Assembly: GCA_019090895.1 (NCBI GenBank)
Contig: JAHRVB010000017.1
Span: 1-54,610, forward strand
From: Kangiellaceae bacterium
Lineage (GTDB): Bacteria; Pseudomonadota; Gammaproteobacteria; Enterobacterales; Kangiellaceae
Direction: 5' to 3'
DNA: 54,610 nucleotides
The translations under genes were made by a program, and so were the position numbers. Positions 9,554-18,295 of this stretch are shown here, piece by piece (the first letter of the stretch is position 1; each line of letters opens with the position of its first letter). The notes beneath the pieces were generated by a model. It was given only the letters and a program-made list of their open reading frames with translations, was not told where the DNA came from and ran no database searches.

Positions 9554-9994
9554 CTAATATCCCTCTTTTGTTGAAAACTCACTGATGTATTGTCCGCCTT
9601 TAACTTTAGCGATAATTCTAATTTTTTGTGGTAGCGCAGAACTTGAGAGCATTTTTCTTAAAGGTGTTTCAACATGCCAATAATAGGCGGTTTGTTGTTT
9701 GGTGAGAATATAAGGCGATGAGTGATTATTTTCGTCTACTATAAAAAGTGTCAATTTGTCTAAAGGAAAAGTTGAATTTACTGTGGTTGCTCCTTCAACA
9801 TCAAAAACATTCAGTTTAAATTCTCCGGCGGATAAAACGCATTGATTAATTAATACATCGCAGTCGCCCTCTACATTGAGTTGGAAGAGCTGATCTTCTT
9901 GCGCTTGGTATTCTAAGTAATAATCCGAAGCAATGTAGCCAACAACCATTAAAAATGGTGCTATAAAAATCGCGAGTTTCTTATGTTTATTCAT
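9554..9994 (-). CDS. Membrane-anchored periplasmic protein of unknown function
   Basis: 146 residues: a short basic N-terminus, one transmembrane helix (about 8-27, AIFIAPFLMVVGYIASDYYL), and a beta-rich domain predicted to face the periplasm. The domain contains a Cys pair (GDCDVLINQC, residues about 44 and 52) that could form a disulphide. Domain size and layout loosely recall FixH-like or metallochaperone-neighbour proteins, but no diagnostic motif is present and I do not assign a family. It lies downstream of the symporter gene on the same strand, separated by a terminator-like hairpin, so it probably has its own promoter. The decayed gene follows directly. Confidence 0.7.
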   Translation of the reverse strand: MNKHKKLAIFIAPFLMVVGYIASDYYLEYQAQEDQLFQLNVEGDCDVLINQCVLSAGEFKLNVFDVEGATTVNSTFPLDKLTLFIVDENNHSSPYILTKQQTAYYWHVETPLRKMLSSSALPQKIRIIAKVKGGQYISEFSTKEGY

Positions 9995-10078
9995 TGTCGC
10001 TCTCTTAAAATTTGGATTTCATTTTGTTCAAATTAGCGAAAGATATTTTTACTATACTCGATCTACTCGTCAAAAATT

Positions 10079-10112
10079 AAAAAGACTCCGAATAATCGAA
10101 GCCTTTTTAAAT
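10079..10112 (-). terminator. Terminator after the symporter operon
   Basis: A-tract, imperfect stem GACTCCGA / TCGAAGCC with an ATAA loop, then T5. The flanking A5 and T5 runs let it act on both strands. It lies just past the symporter stop codon (10129-10131, minus strand). Confidence 0.65.
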
Positions 10113-10128
10113 TGAGCTGACTTAGGGT

Positions 10129-11865
10129 TTAGTGTTCGTGAGCGACACCTGAACCTTTAGGTATTCTGAAATTCTCCACAAGTTGCTGTATCTGTTCTGG
10201 TGCAGGTCCAGTTACTTTACCAACCGCAAATGCGACAGAGAAGTTAACCAGAGCACCAACCGCACCAAATGCATTAGGCGAAATTCCAAAGAACCAATTC
10301 GGCTCCATGCCACCTAGGAATGTAGTACCTGGAATGAACATAACCCCTTTGTGTTGGAACACATATAACATCGTGATACCAATACCAGAAACCATTCCCC
10401 ATACAGCCGCTTTACCACTCATTCTTTTAGCGAATATCCCCATCATAAGCGCGGGGAATATAGATGATGCCGCTAACCCGAAGGCTAACGCCACCGTCCC
10501 TGCGGCAAAGCCAGGCGGATTTAAACCGAGGTAGCCAGCGACAAATATGGAAAGCGTCATAACTACTCGCCCAGCCAATAGCTCATCTTTTTCTGATAGA
10601 TCAGGTTTTAGTACCCCTTTCATTAAATCGTGAGAAATTGAAGAGGATATTGCCAGTAATAAACCCGCAGCAGTTGAAAGCGCAGCAGCTAATCCGCCAG
10701 CAGCGACTAAAGCAATTACCCAGTTTGGTAAATTTGCAATGGCGGGGTTTGCCAGTACCATAATGTCACGGTCTACTTTAACCATTTCGTTGGTGTTAGC
10801 ATCGGCCACATATTGGATTTTCCCATCACCATTTTTATCTTCAAATTGAAGTAAACCTGTTTTCTCCCAATCTTTAAACCATTGAGGACGCTCAGCGTAT
10901 TCCAAGTTTTCACCGGCGGCTGGCATTATAGTGTTCATTAAATTAAATCGCGCCATTGCACCAACAGCAGGAGCCACAGTATAGAGCAACGAAATAAAAA
11001 CTAACGCATATCCAGCTGAAGCACGTGCTGCCTTAACGTTTGGCACGGTAAAGAAGCGCATTATGACGTGGGGCAAACCCGCTGTTCCGATCATAAGAGA
11101 AAGTGTATATGCGAACATATTAAGCGAACCACCCATATTGTCCGTGGTGTACTCTTTGAAGCCTAGGTCGGTCACTACCATGTCTATTTTGTCCAATAAA
11201 TAAACACCGCTACCGTCAGCTAATGTGCTTCCGAGACCAAGCTGTGGAATGGGGTTACCAGTAAGTTGTAGCGAAATAAATACCGCAGGTATTGTATATG
11301 CAAAAATCAATACACAATACTGTGCTATTTGAGTGTAAGTGATCCCTTTCATGCCACCGAGTACTGCATAAAACCACACAACAGCCATTCCAACATATAT
11401 CCCAGTATCGTATTCAACTTCTAGAAATCGAGAAAAAGCGACACCCACTCCTTTCATTTGCCCGATAATATAGGTTAACGAGGCAATAATGAGACAAATA
11501 ACCGCAACAATTCGTGCGGACTTTGAATAATAGCGATCATAAATAAATTCAGGGACCGTGAACTTTCCATGTTTTCGCATATAAGGCGCGAGTAACATCG
11601 CTAACAATACATACCCACCGGTCCAACCCATCAAGAAAACAGAGCCTCCGTATCCTAAAAAAGCAATCAGTCCGGCCATCGAAATAAACGATGCAGCACT
11701 CATCCAATCAGCACCGATGGCCATACCGTTTTGAACGGGAGTAATGCCGCCACCGGCAATGTAGAAATCACTGGTTGATTTCGCTCTTGACCACCATGCG
11801 ATAGCAAAGTACATCGCAAACGAACCAAAAACAGCGATATAAGTATAGAGTTTTAATTCATCCAT
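10129..11865 (-). CDS. Sodium:solute symporter (SLC5/SSS), DUF4212-partnered acetate/carboxylate permease type
   Basis: A 578-residue membrane protein with about 13 hydrophobic segments. SSS features include FYIAGGGITPVQNGMAIGAD near residue 35, GYGGSVFLMGWTGGYV, and ALAFGLAASSIFPALMMGIF toward the C-terminus. A hydrophilic insertion at about 325-375 (MPAAGENLEYAERPQWFKDW, then an acidic EDKNGDGKIQ stretch) is typical of the VC_2705-like subfamily that pairs with a DUF4212 small subunit, unlike ActP, which pairs with DUF485. The small-subunit gene ends three bases before this ATG. The operator-like site at 12257-12277 and the nearby acs suggest acetate or another short carboxylate as substrate, which is inference. 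Confidence 0.9.
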   Translation of the reverse strand: MDELKLYTYIAVFGSFAMYFAIAWWSRAKSTSDFYIAGGGITPVQNGMAIGADWMSAASFISMAGLIAFLGYGGSVFLMGWTGGYVLLAMLLAPYMRKHGKFTVPEFIYDRYYSKSARIVAVICLIIASLTYIIGQMKGVGVAFSRFLEVEYDTGIYVGMAVVWFYAVLGGMKGITYTQIAQYCVLIFAYTIPAVFISLQLTGNPIPQLGLGSTLADGSGVYLLDKIDMVVTDLGFKEYTTDNMGGSLNMFAYTLSLMIGTAGLPHVIMRFFTVPNVKAARASAGYALVFISLLYTVAPAVGAMARFNLMNTIMPAAGENLEYAERPQWFKDWEKTGLLQFEDKNGDGKIQYVADANTNEMVKVDRDIMVLANPAIANLPNWVIALVAAGGLAAALSTAAGLLLAISSSISHDLMKGVLKPDLSEKDELLAGRVVMTLSIFVAGYLGLNPPGFAAGTVALAFGLAASSIFPALMMGIFAKRMSGKAAVWGMVSGIGITMLYVFQHKGVMFIPGTTFLGGMEPNWFFGISPNAFGAVGALVNFSVAFAVGKVTGPAPEQIQQLVENFRIPKGSGVAHEH

Positions 11866-11868
11866 CTT

Positions 11869-12117
11869 TTATTCCTCCACATCGTATTTTTTATCTAGCT
11901 TATTCATCTGAGCGGAATACCAAAATATCAGACCAACAAATACGTAGATTGAGCCTTGTTGCGCAAACCAGAACCCTAATTTGTATCCACCTATTCGAAT
12001 GACGTTCAACTGTTCTACCAGTAAAATACCAAACCCATAAGAAACAACAAACCAGATGGCAAGGCATATGAAAATTAAGCGAAGATTTTCTCGCCAATAG
12101 GAATTATTATTTTCCAC
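11869..12117 (-). CDS. DUF4212 small membrane subunit of the sodium/solute symporter
   Basis: Small two-helix protein (YWRENLRLIFICLAIWFVVS and GFWFAQQGSIYVFVGLIFW), typical of the subunit encoded just before SSS symporters of this type. I place the start at the GTG at 12115-12117, which has a strong GGGAGGA five to six bases upstream and gives 82 residues starting near the family's usual N-terminus. The longer in-frame ATG at 12136-12138 would put that Shine-Dalgarno inside the coding sequence. The gene is separated from the symporter by three bases. Translation of the two is probably coupled. Confidence 0.85.
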   Translation of the reverse strand: MENNNSYWRENLRLIFICLAIWFVVSYGFGILLVEQLNVIRIGGYKLGFWFAQQGSIYVFVGLIFWYSAQMNKLDKKYDVEE

Positions 12118-12460
12118 ACTATCCTCCCGGGATTTCATTATTTTTATCGTAACTAAGTTAATTTTCAGCTTTTATCGAAGAGCTAGCAACGCAAAGCAGA
12201 GCTTGTCCCATCGTTAAAGATAGCTACATCCACGGTAACAACAATCAATCTGACATCCTATTAAACTTTAGTCTAAAAAAAGAAAATGGAGATTCGCTCA
12301 CGGTTAGACCTCGTACACAGTAAATGCCGGCACTACGTTTTTGGAAGCAAATTTAGCACTGATGATGTCGATACAAATGGTGAATATTAGAGACTTAAAT
12401 CCTAAGTTTATTTAGAGAAAAATTGGCCTGCGCAGTTGCAGAATCGAAATTTTGCAACGT
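12118..12460. other. 343-bp intergenic region with the symporter promoter and possible weak coding relics
   Basis: Holds the promoter of the symporter operon, including the box at 12257-12277. On the plus strand a stretch of about 60 codons (about 12155-12320; includes KDSYIHGNNNQSDILLNFSL) ends at TAA, and a second frame near 12350-12390 reads FGSKFSTDDVDTNGEY before a stop. These might be remains of a beta-barrel-type gene, but the signal is weak and the operator lies inside it. Nothing else was seen. Confidence 0.3.
12257..12277 (-). promoter_or_regulatory. Operator-like site upstream of the symporter operon (probable CrbR-type box)
   Basis: On the minus strand the core is TTTAGACTAAAGTTTAATA, 17 of 21 positions identical to the site before acs and in the same orientation relative to the gene. 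It lies about 140 bases before the small-subunit GTG. Confidence 0.6.
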
Positions 12461-13993
12461 TTAAGGGTTTAAAAGAGATGGGAAATATTCAAGTAAATCG
12501 CTAGCCAACAATCCTCGGTAATATTCTTTCGGTCCAGCCGCTCTGTCAGCAGCCTCTCCGTGAATAGAAACAGCAAGAGCAGCGGCATCCATCATAGAGA
12601 ATTTTTGAGCTAATAAACCGCCAACTAATCCTGCTAACACATCTCCCATACCAGCCGAAGCCATGCCAGGATTGCCAACAGGACAAACGATCTGCACGCC
12701 TTTATTACAGGAAATAATGGTACCGGCGCCTTTCAATATACAAATCCCGCCATACTCTTCTGCTATTTGCTGTGCGGCAGAGTAACGATCGCGATTAATC
12801 TGATGTGTAGAAGTATTTAGCAATTGCGCTGCTTCGCCAGGGTGAGGTGTTAGAATCCGGTTGGGGTTTATTCGGTTAATATCGCTCTTGTTCATTATCG
12901 ATAACCAATAGAGTGCATCTGCATCCCATACCTGTTGAAAATTTCTTACTTTATCGGTTTTCGAGAGCCCGCCGATCCATTCTTCAGCCCAAGATTCTCG
13001 TCCCAGTCCCGGACCAACGACCAACGTTCGGTTAATTGCTTCTAGTTTGACGAGCATCTGTGGTATCTCAGCTTTGTCAACGGTTTGTGCCATGACTACG
13101 GGCAATCTGACATTCAAAGCTCGTGCACTATTCTCACTAACCCACGCTGACGTTAAACCACTACCACTTTTAGCGGCTGACCAAGCAGCCAATACCGCAG
13201 CCCCGGCGTATTCTGGCTTACCGCCAATGACTAATGTGTGTCCATGACTTCCTTTATGACTGCTGACTGCTCGAGGTTTGAGTTTCTTCTTTAAACTGTG
13301 CCAGTTATGTGAAAACGACTGGATTGTTTGAGCTTGATAATGTCGCTCTGAAATTTGCAACGACGATAATTTAACCTTACCTCGGTAGTTGACAGCATCT
13401 CCTGTAAAAATTCCTTTCTTGTGACCGACAAAAGTGACAGTCGAGTCAGCCTTTATGGCGTTGCTATGTACAAAGCCAGTATCGGCTTCAACGCCAGTCG
13501 GGATGTCGATAGATAAAACAGGTATAGCGTTGAGATTGATCCTTTCAACGACTGATAGATAGGGTTCTCGTAACGGTCCATTGATACCGGTCCCTAACAT
13601 CGCATCGACGATGACATCATATTCCGAGAATTTAACTTGTTCAATTGAAACCCGCTTCAGCGCTCTACGAGGAATCGAAAGGAATGCTTTACGCGCATCC
13701 CTGGATAATTCATCGGATTCAACCAAACAACAAAGGTCAACCTTGATTCTTTGCTCGGCAGCTAACTTAGCAACAATAAAGCCATCACCGGCGTTATTGC
13801 CTTTGCCGGTAACAACAATTATTTTTCTGGCTGTTGGCCATTGCTGCTGCAGCTGAGAAAAACCAGCTTTTCCAGCCTTTTCCATCAGCTGCCAAGTCCC
13901 GTGGACATTATCGGATGCAAAGTTGCTCTCTACAGTTTTGATTTGCTCAGTACTATACAGAGCGACAGCCGACGGAAGTGAGTGCTTAATCAT
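12461..13993 (-). CDS. nnr: Bifunctional NAD(P)HX epimerase / ADP-dependent NAD(P)HX dehydratase
   Basis: Repairs hydrated NADH and NADPH. The N-terminal YjeF_N epimerase domain (about 1-220) has VVTGKGNNAGDGFIVA. The C-terminal ribokinase-like carbohydrate kinase-type domain (about 235-505) has GAAVLAAWSAAKSGSG, DADALYW, LTPHPGEAAQL and the signature GNPGMASAGMGDVLAG. At 510 residues it matches E. coli Nnr. I chose the ATG at 13991-13993, with AGG six bases upstream; a TTG two codons earlier is less likely. It follows orn by seven bases and is co-transcribed. In many relatives tsaE comes next, but here the gene is followed by non-coding DNA. Confidence 0.95.
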   Translation of the reverse strand: MIKHSLPSAVALYSTEQIKTVESNFASDNVHGTWQLMEKAGKAGFSQLQQQWPTARKIIVVTGKGNNAGDGFIVAKLAAEQRIKVDLCCLVESDELSRDARKAFLSIPRRALKRVSIEQVKFSEYDVIVDAMLGTGINGPLREPYLSVVERINLNAIPVLSIDIPTGVEADTGFVHSNAIKADSTVTFVGHKKGIFTGDAVNYRGKVKLSSLQISERHYQAQTIQSFSHNWHSLKKKLKPRAVSSHKGSHGHTLVIGGKPEYAGAAVLAAWSAAKSGSGLTSAWVSENSARALNVRLPVVMAQTVDKAEIPQMLVKLEAINRTLVVGPGLGRESWAEEWIGGLSKTDKVRNFQQVWDADALYWLSIMNKSDINRINPNRILTPHPGEAAQLLNTSTHQINRDRYSAAQQIAEEYGGICILKGAGTIISCNKGVQIVCPVGNPGMASAGMGDVLAGLVGGLLAQKFSMMDAAALAVSIHGEAADRAAGPKEYYRGLLASDLLEYFPSLLNP

Positions 13994-14000
13994 AACCAAC

Positions 14001-14543
14001 CTAGAGTTTAATAAAGTGCTCTCGATAATAAACCAGCTCTTCTATCGATTCCCTAATATCGTCTAAAGCCAAGTGCTTATTTCGTTTTTTGAACCCTTTC
14101 AGCATTTCTGGCTTCCAACGAATCGCTAACTCTTTTAGCGAGCTAACATCGATATTTCTGTAGTGAAAAAAATCTGATAGCTCAGGCATATAGCGCACTA
14201 AAAACCGACGGTCCTGACCGACGCTATTTCCACACATGGGAGACTGGCCCGGTTCGAGCCATTGACTCAGAAATTCAATAGTCTGTTTTTCTGCCGTTGC
14301 TTCATTCACCGACGAGTCTTTCACACGCTGAGTAAGTCCTGAATTGCCATGATGAGTGGTACACCAATCATCCATACTGTCCAGTAATTCATTCGATTGT
14401 GAGATCGCGACAACCGGTCCTTCAGCCAAGAAATTAAGATCTTTATCCGTTACAATGGTAGCGATTTCTATGATCCGTTCTTCTTCAGGCTCTAAGCCTG
14501 TCATCTCCAGATCTATCCAGATTAGATTACTCGCATTTTTCAT
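14001..14543 (-). CDS. orn: Oligoribonuclease
   Basis: A 3'-5' exonuclease that degrades 2-5 nt RNAs and, in Pseudomonas, pGpG, the product of c-di-GMP breakdown. 180 residues, the standard length. DEDDh residues are visible: Asp11 and Glu13 in [10 protein letters not shown], the central Asp in [11 protein letters not shown], and His/Asp in [10 protein letters not shown]. It is divergent from rsgA, with 188 bp between the starts, and forms an operon with nnr. It may close the c-di-GMP turnover pathway for the cyclase/phosphodiesterase genes in this window. Confidence 0.97.
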   Translation of the reverse strand: MKNASNLIWIDLEMTGLEPEEERIIEIATIVTDKDLNFLAEGPVVAISQSNELLDSMDDWCTTHHGNSGLTQRVKDSSVNEATAEKQTIEFLSQWLEPGQSPMCGNSVGQDRRFLVRYMPELSDFFHYRNIDVSSLKELAIRWKPEMLKGFKKRNKHLALDDIRESIEELVYYREHFIKL

Positions 14544-14731
14544 GCTGTTTTCCTTATCGAAAGAATTCGATTAAATATGAGAAATAAATATCACAAGCGA
14601 TCGCCAGCACTTACACTAGCATTTGCAAATAGTGTAGCAGGATTTGCTTGTCTTTTTCGAGTTGAAAGCTGTGTTAGACTACCGCGATTCAAATTACAAC
14701 AGATTCATATTTAAACAATCGGATACTTCCA

Positions 14732-15745
14732 TTGGCTAAAAGAGACAAATTAACACAAAAACAGAAGCGGCAAATAGCAGCAACCCGCCAACGTAAAAAG
14801 ACTAAGCGCGAGAATTTAGAGCATTTAGGTGAGCTAGGCGATGACCACAAGGGACTTATGGTTTCACGGTTTGGCGAGCAAGCCGATGTTCTTGACCTAA
14901 AAAGCGGCAAAGTATATCGCTGTTTCTTAAGACAAAATTTGGGGGCTCCTGTTCCTGGCGATAGGCTTCACTTTCGGTTAGATAATAACCAGCAAGGTGT
15001 CATTGAATCATTAGAACCCAGAGAGACGCTGCTCGAAAGACCTTCTCTTCACCAGGGATTAAAACCAGTTGTTGCCAATATTAATCGCATTTTTATTATC
15101 GTTGCCCCACTGCCAGATTTTTCATCTATCCTGCTGGACCGTTACTTGGTCGCTATCAAACAAACTGGCGTAGAAGTTCTAATCATTGCCAACAAATGGG
15201 ATTTGGCGAACGAAATTGAAGAACAATCCATTGAAACACAATTAGCGGTTTATCAATCATTGGATTATCCGATTATTAGAATCAGTACAAAAAATGATTT
15301 AGGTAAAATAGAATTCACTAATGCGATGAAAGGACACTCTAGTATTTTAGTGGGTCAATCAGGTGTTGGAAAATCCTCAATCATCAATTGGTTATTTCCT
15401 GATGTTACCCTGCATACCCAAATAATTTCAGAGAATTCTCGCCTTGGTCAACACACAACGACTGCCTCTCAGTTATTTTGTTTAAACAACAATTCTCCAC
15501 AAGACGGCTTTATTATAGACTCGCCAGGCATTAGAGATTTTGGTTTGTGGCATCTTTCGACCAAAACGATTGCAGATGGTTATATCGAATTTGAGGAATA
15601 TATTGGTACATGCAAGTTTAGAGATTGCAAGCATCTCAATGAACCAGGGTGCGAAATTATTGGTGCAGTGAATAAAGGGTCTATCTCTGCTTTGAGGTGG
15701 AATAACTATCAGAAAATCGTTACTAATAACGACTTGGCTGATTAG
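14732..15745 (+). CDS. rsgA: Small ribosomal subunit biogenesis GTPase RsgA
   Basis: A circularly permuted GTPase that checks late 30S assembly. 337 residues: a basic N-terminal tail (KLTQKQKRQIAATRQRKK), an OB-fold (about 50-110), G4 motif NKWD, then G1 GQSGVGKSS (208-216) and G3 DSPGIRDF. A C-terminal zinc knuckle has Cys-x4-Cys-x-His-x5-Cys (CKFRDCKHLNEPGC). The start is a TTG giving MAKRDKL, as expected for the family; no better ATG exists and the Shine-Dalgarno is weak. The gene converges with the GGDEF/EAL gene, 24 bases between the stops. Confidence 0.96.
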   Translation: MAKRDKLTQKQKRQIAATRQRKKTKRENLEHLGELGDDHKGLMVSRFGEQADVLDLKSGKVYRCFLRQNLGAPVPGDRLHFRLDNNQQGVIESLEPRETLLERPSLHQGLKPVVANINRIFIIVAPLPDFSSILLDRYLVAIKQTGVEVLIIANKWDLANEIEEQSIETQLAVYQSLDYPIIRISTKNDLGKIEFTNAMKGHSSILVGQSGVGKSSIINWLFPDVTLHTQIISENSRLGQHTTTASQLFCLNNNSPQDGFIIDSPGIRDFGLWHLSTKTIADGYIEFEEYIGTCKFRDCKHLNEPGCEIIGAVNKGSISALRWNNYQKIVTNNDLAD

Positions 15746-15769
15746 CATCTGAGCCTGTAAGACAGTCGA

Positions 15770-18295
15770 TTATTCACAGTGATAGATTTGTTCAATACTG
15801 ACAGGTTTAGAGAAAAGGTAGCCTTGGCCATATTGATAGTCAAACTGGCCCAGAATATCTAACTGAGACTGCGTTTCAATGCCTTCTGCTACTATTTTCA
15901 TCTTTAGATTGTTAGCCATGGAGGCTATAGATTCAACAATGGCCAAATTTCGCTCACCTTCTTCCATCGCATGAATAAAGGACTTGTCCAATTTAATCAC
16001 ATCGAATGGAAATTGATGTAAATAGCTTAGCGAAGAAAAGCCCGTACCGAAATCGTCCAGGTAAATTTTCACTCCCATTGATTTTAGTTCTCGAACAAAG
16101 TTCTGAGCAGCTTTGTAATCCTCAATCAAAATACTTTCTGTGATTTCGATATTAAGTAACGCTGGATTAATTCCAGATTTCGAAATCAACCTCCGTAAGT
16201 AAGTGTCAAATGTTCTGGAGAGTATTTGAATTGCGGAGATATTGATATTAACAAAATAATTCTTCGTTTTATCATTAGTTGAGAATTCTATCAAAGTCCT
16301 AATCGTTTGCTTAAGAACGAATTCTCCGAGTGGAACAATCAATCCTGTTTCCTCTGCAATTGGAATAAACTTATCAGGCGGGATCAACCCTTTAGCCGGA
16401 TGATTCCACCTAATTAATGCTTCACAGCCGACAATGCAACTGGTCTTGAGATCAACGATTGGTTGAAAGTTTAGATAGAGTTCATGTTTAAGCAATGCTT
16501 CTCTTAGGTCATTTTCAAGCTGCATTCGTTCGCTGACGATTTGCTTAATATCTGCATCAAACAGGCAAAAACGATTCTTCCCTTGATGTTTCGCCTGATA
16601 CATCGCTGCGTCGGCATCGCTCATAATTTCTGCTGAATCCGCTTTAAACTCTCGCGCAAAACGAATCCCTATGCTTGCACTTGTGATTAATGAATGCTTC
16701 TCAACAATTACTGGTCGCTTTAGCTCTTTCAATATTCTTGATGCGAGACGAATCGATGCTTTTTGATCATCCAAATTTTTCATTAATATACAAAATTCAT
16801 CTCCACCTAATCGAGCAACCACGTCATTATTACGTAGACATTTAGCGAGTCGATGAGAAATTTCGATAAGAAAAAGATCGCCAACATGGTGACCCAGACT
16901 GTCGTTGATTAATTTAAAGCGATCTAAGTCGAGAAAAAGCACGGCGAATGGTTTCTTTTTCTCCGCGACTTGTCGATCGAGTAAATTGGTAAAATAGGAG
17001 CGGTTAGGCAAATCGGTGAGCGCGTCGTGTAACGAATCGTGTTGCAATTTCAACTCTACTTTTCGTCTTTTTGAAATAGTTTCTTCAAGTTCAGATGTTC
17101 GTTCCCATACCCGACGTTCTAAGTTCTCATGTGCAGCACGTAAAGATTCAGCGTCTCTCTTTCTTAAGATTGAGGTCGCTATCTGTTTTCCCGTAGTTAC
17201 CAGTATATTTTTGTCTGTTTCAGTGTAACGAATATCCTGTCGATAGCTCTGTATCGCTAGAACACCAAAAGTTTTGTTTTTATCGGTTAAGGGAACTCCC
17301 AAATACGAAGCACATTCAGTTCCAGAAAAAGGTTTTCCGTCATGCTGAGTACGATTGAATAGAATAACTTCCCCACTGGTCAAGATTTGCTCTGTTAATC
17401 CGGTATTTTCCGAATCAAAAGAAAACTGTCGTCCTTCGGGTTGAGAGTCTTGTTGATCCACATGATAAATAAAATCGACATACTGTTCATCTTCGGAGAG
17501 CATCGCGATGTAAAAATTTGTCGCGTACATTAAAGATGAAATCGTTGAATGCACTTTTTCAAAAAATTCGTTTTGGCTTTGAGTGGTACTGACTAGGTCT
17601 GTGATTCTGAAAAGTGCGGTTTGTATCTTCTCACTTTTCTTTCGCTCTTCATTTTCTAATTGCATCACTCGATTTATTCGCTCTAACGTATGGGTCCGCT
17701 CGGCGACTCGCAATTCTAAGGACTGGTTCGCCTCAACAAGTTTTTTTTCTGCGAATTTATTCTTAATAAGCAACGCAATTTGTTGGGCGACAAATTGTAA
17801 TACCTGTTCCTCTCGTTGACCGTAAACGATATTCTTATCATAACTTTGAATCACCATAGCACCGAGCAATTCATCTCTATACTGCAGCGGAACACCTAAC
17901 CAATCGACCGAAGGTTCACCAAACATTGCCACATGCCCGTTTTCTACAAGTGACTCAACATCTGTCGCCGACAGGTGTTGCATTGTTTTATTTTCTAGCA
18001 AATAGGAAGTTAAAGTAACTGTCTCAGCGGCCAGCGAAATTTCCTCAAGATCGTCCAACGAGTCATCGTCTTCTTCATCAATGTAATAAACGAATTTGTA
18101 ATGCCCTACTTCACCATCAAACAGGACGATGTAGAAATTTTCAGCATAAGTTAGCTCTGCAATAATCCGGTGAATTTTTGAATAGTAGTCGTCAAGTGAT
18201 TCCGTAGAAATCGCAAGTTCAGTAATTCGATACAAAGCCGATTCAATTGCAGACGCTGCATTACTTGTCGATGGAGGCAACAAACTTAAAGTCAT
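15770..18295 (-). CDS. GAF-GAF-GGDEF-EAL bifunctional cyclic-di-GMP enzyme
   Basis: 841 residues, with no transmembrane segment. Two similar GAF domains (about 15-185 and 220-385; both have the YAENFYI/YATNFYI strand and a WLGVPL/YLGVPL strand) are each followed by a coiled coil. The GGDEF domain has an intact GGDEF at 497-501 and an RxxD inhibitory site (RNND) five residues before it. The EAL domain has EAL at 625-627, NINISA, DDFGTGFSSL and EGIET, so all key residues for c-di-GMP hydrolysis seem present. Both activities are possible, with the GAF pair sensing an unknown cytoplasmic signal. Its ATG overlaps the stop of motB by four bases, so it is made with the MotAB stator, a strong hint that it tunes swimming. 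Confidence 0.95.
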   Translation of the reverse strand: MTLSLLPPSTSNAASAIESALYRITELAISTESLDDYYSKIHRIIAELTYAENFYIVLFDGEVGHYKFVYYIDEEDDDSLDDLEEISLAAETVTLTSYLLENKTMQHLSATDVESLVENGHVAMFGEPSVDWLGVPLQYRDELLGAMVIQSYDKNIVYGQREEQVLQFVAQQIALLIKNKFAEKKLVEANQSLELRVAERTHTLERINRVMQLENEERKKSEKIQTALFRITDLVSTTQSQNEFFEKVHSTISSLMYATNFYIAMLSEDEQYVDFIYHVDQQDSQPEGRQFSFDSENTGLTEQILTSGEVILFNRTQHDGKPFSGTECASYLGVPLTDKNKTFGVLAIQSYRQDIRYTETDKNILVTTGKQIATSILRKRDAESLRAAHENLERRVWERTSELEETISKRRKVELKLQHDSLHDALTDLPNRSYFTNLLDRQVAEKKKPFAVLFLDLDRFKLINDSLGHHVGDLFLIEISHRLAKCLRNNDVVARLGGDEFCILMKNLDDQKASIRLASRILKELKRPVIVEKHSLITSASIGIRFAREFKADSAEIMSDADAAMYQAKHQGKNRFCLFDADIKQIVSERMQLENDLREALLKHELYLNFQPIVDLKTSCIVGCEALIRWNHPAKGLIPPDKFIPIAEETGLIVPLGEFVLKQTIRTLIEFSTNDKTKNYFVNINISAIQILSRTFDTYLRRLISKSGINPALLNIEITESILIEDYKAAQNFVRELKSMGVKIYLDDFGTGFSSLSYLHQFPFDVIKLDKSFIHAMEEGERNLAIVESIASMANNLKMKIVAEGIETQSQLDILGQFDYQYGQGYLFSKPVSIEQIYHCE

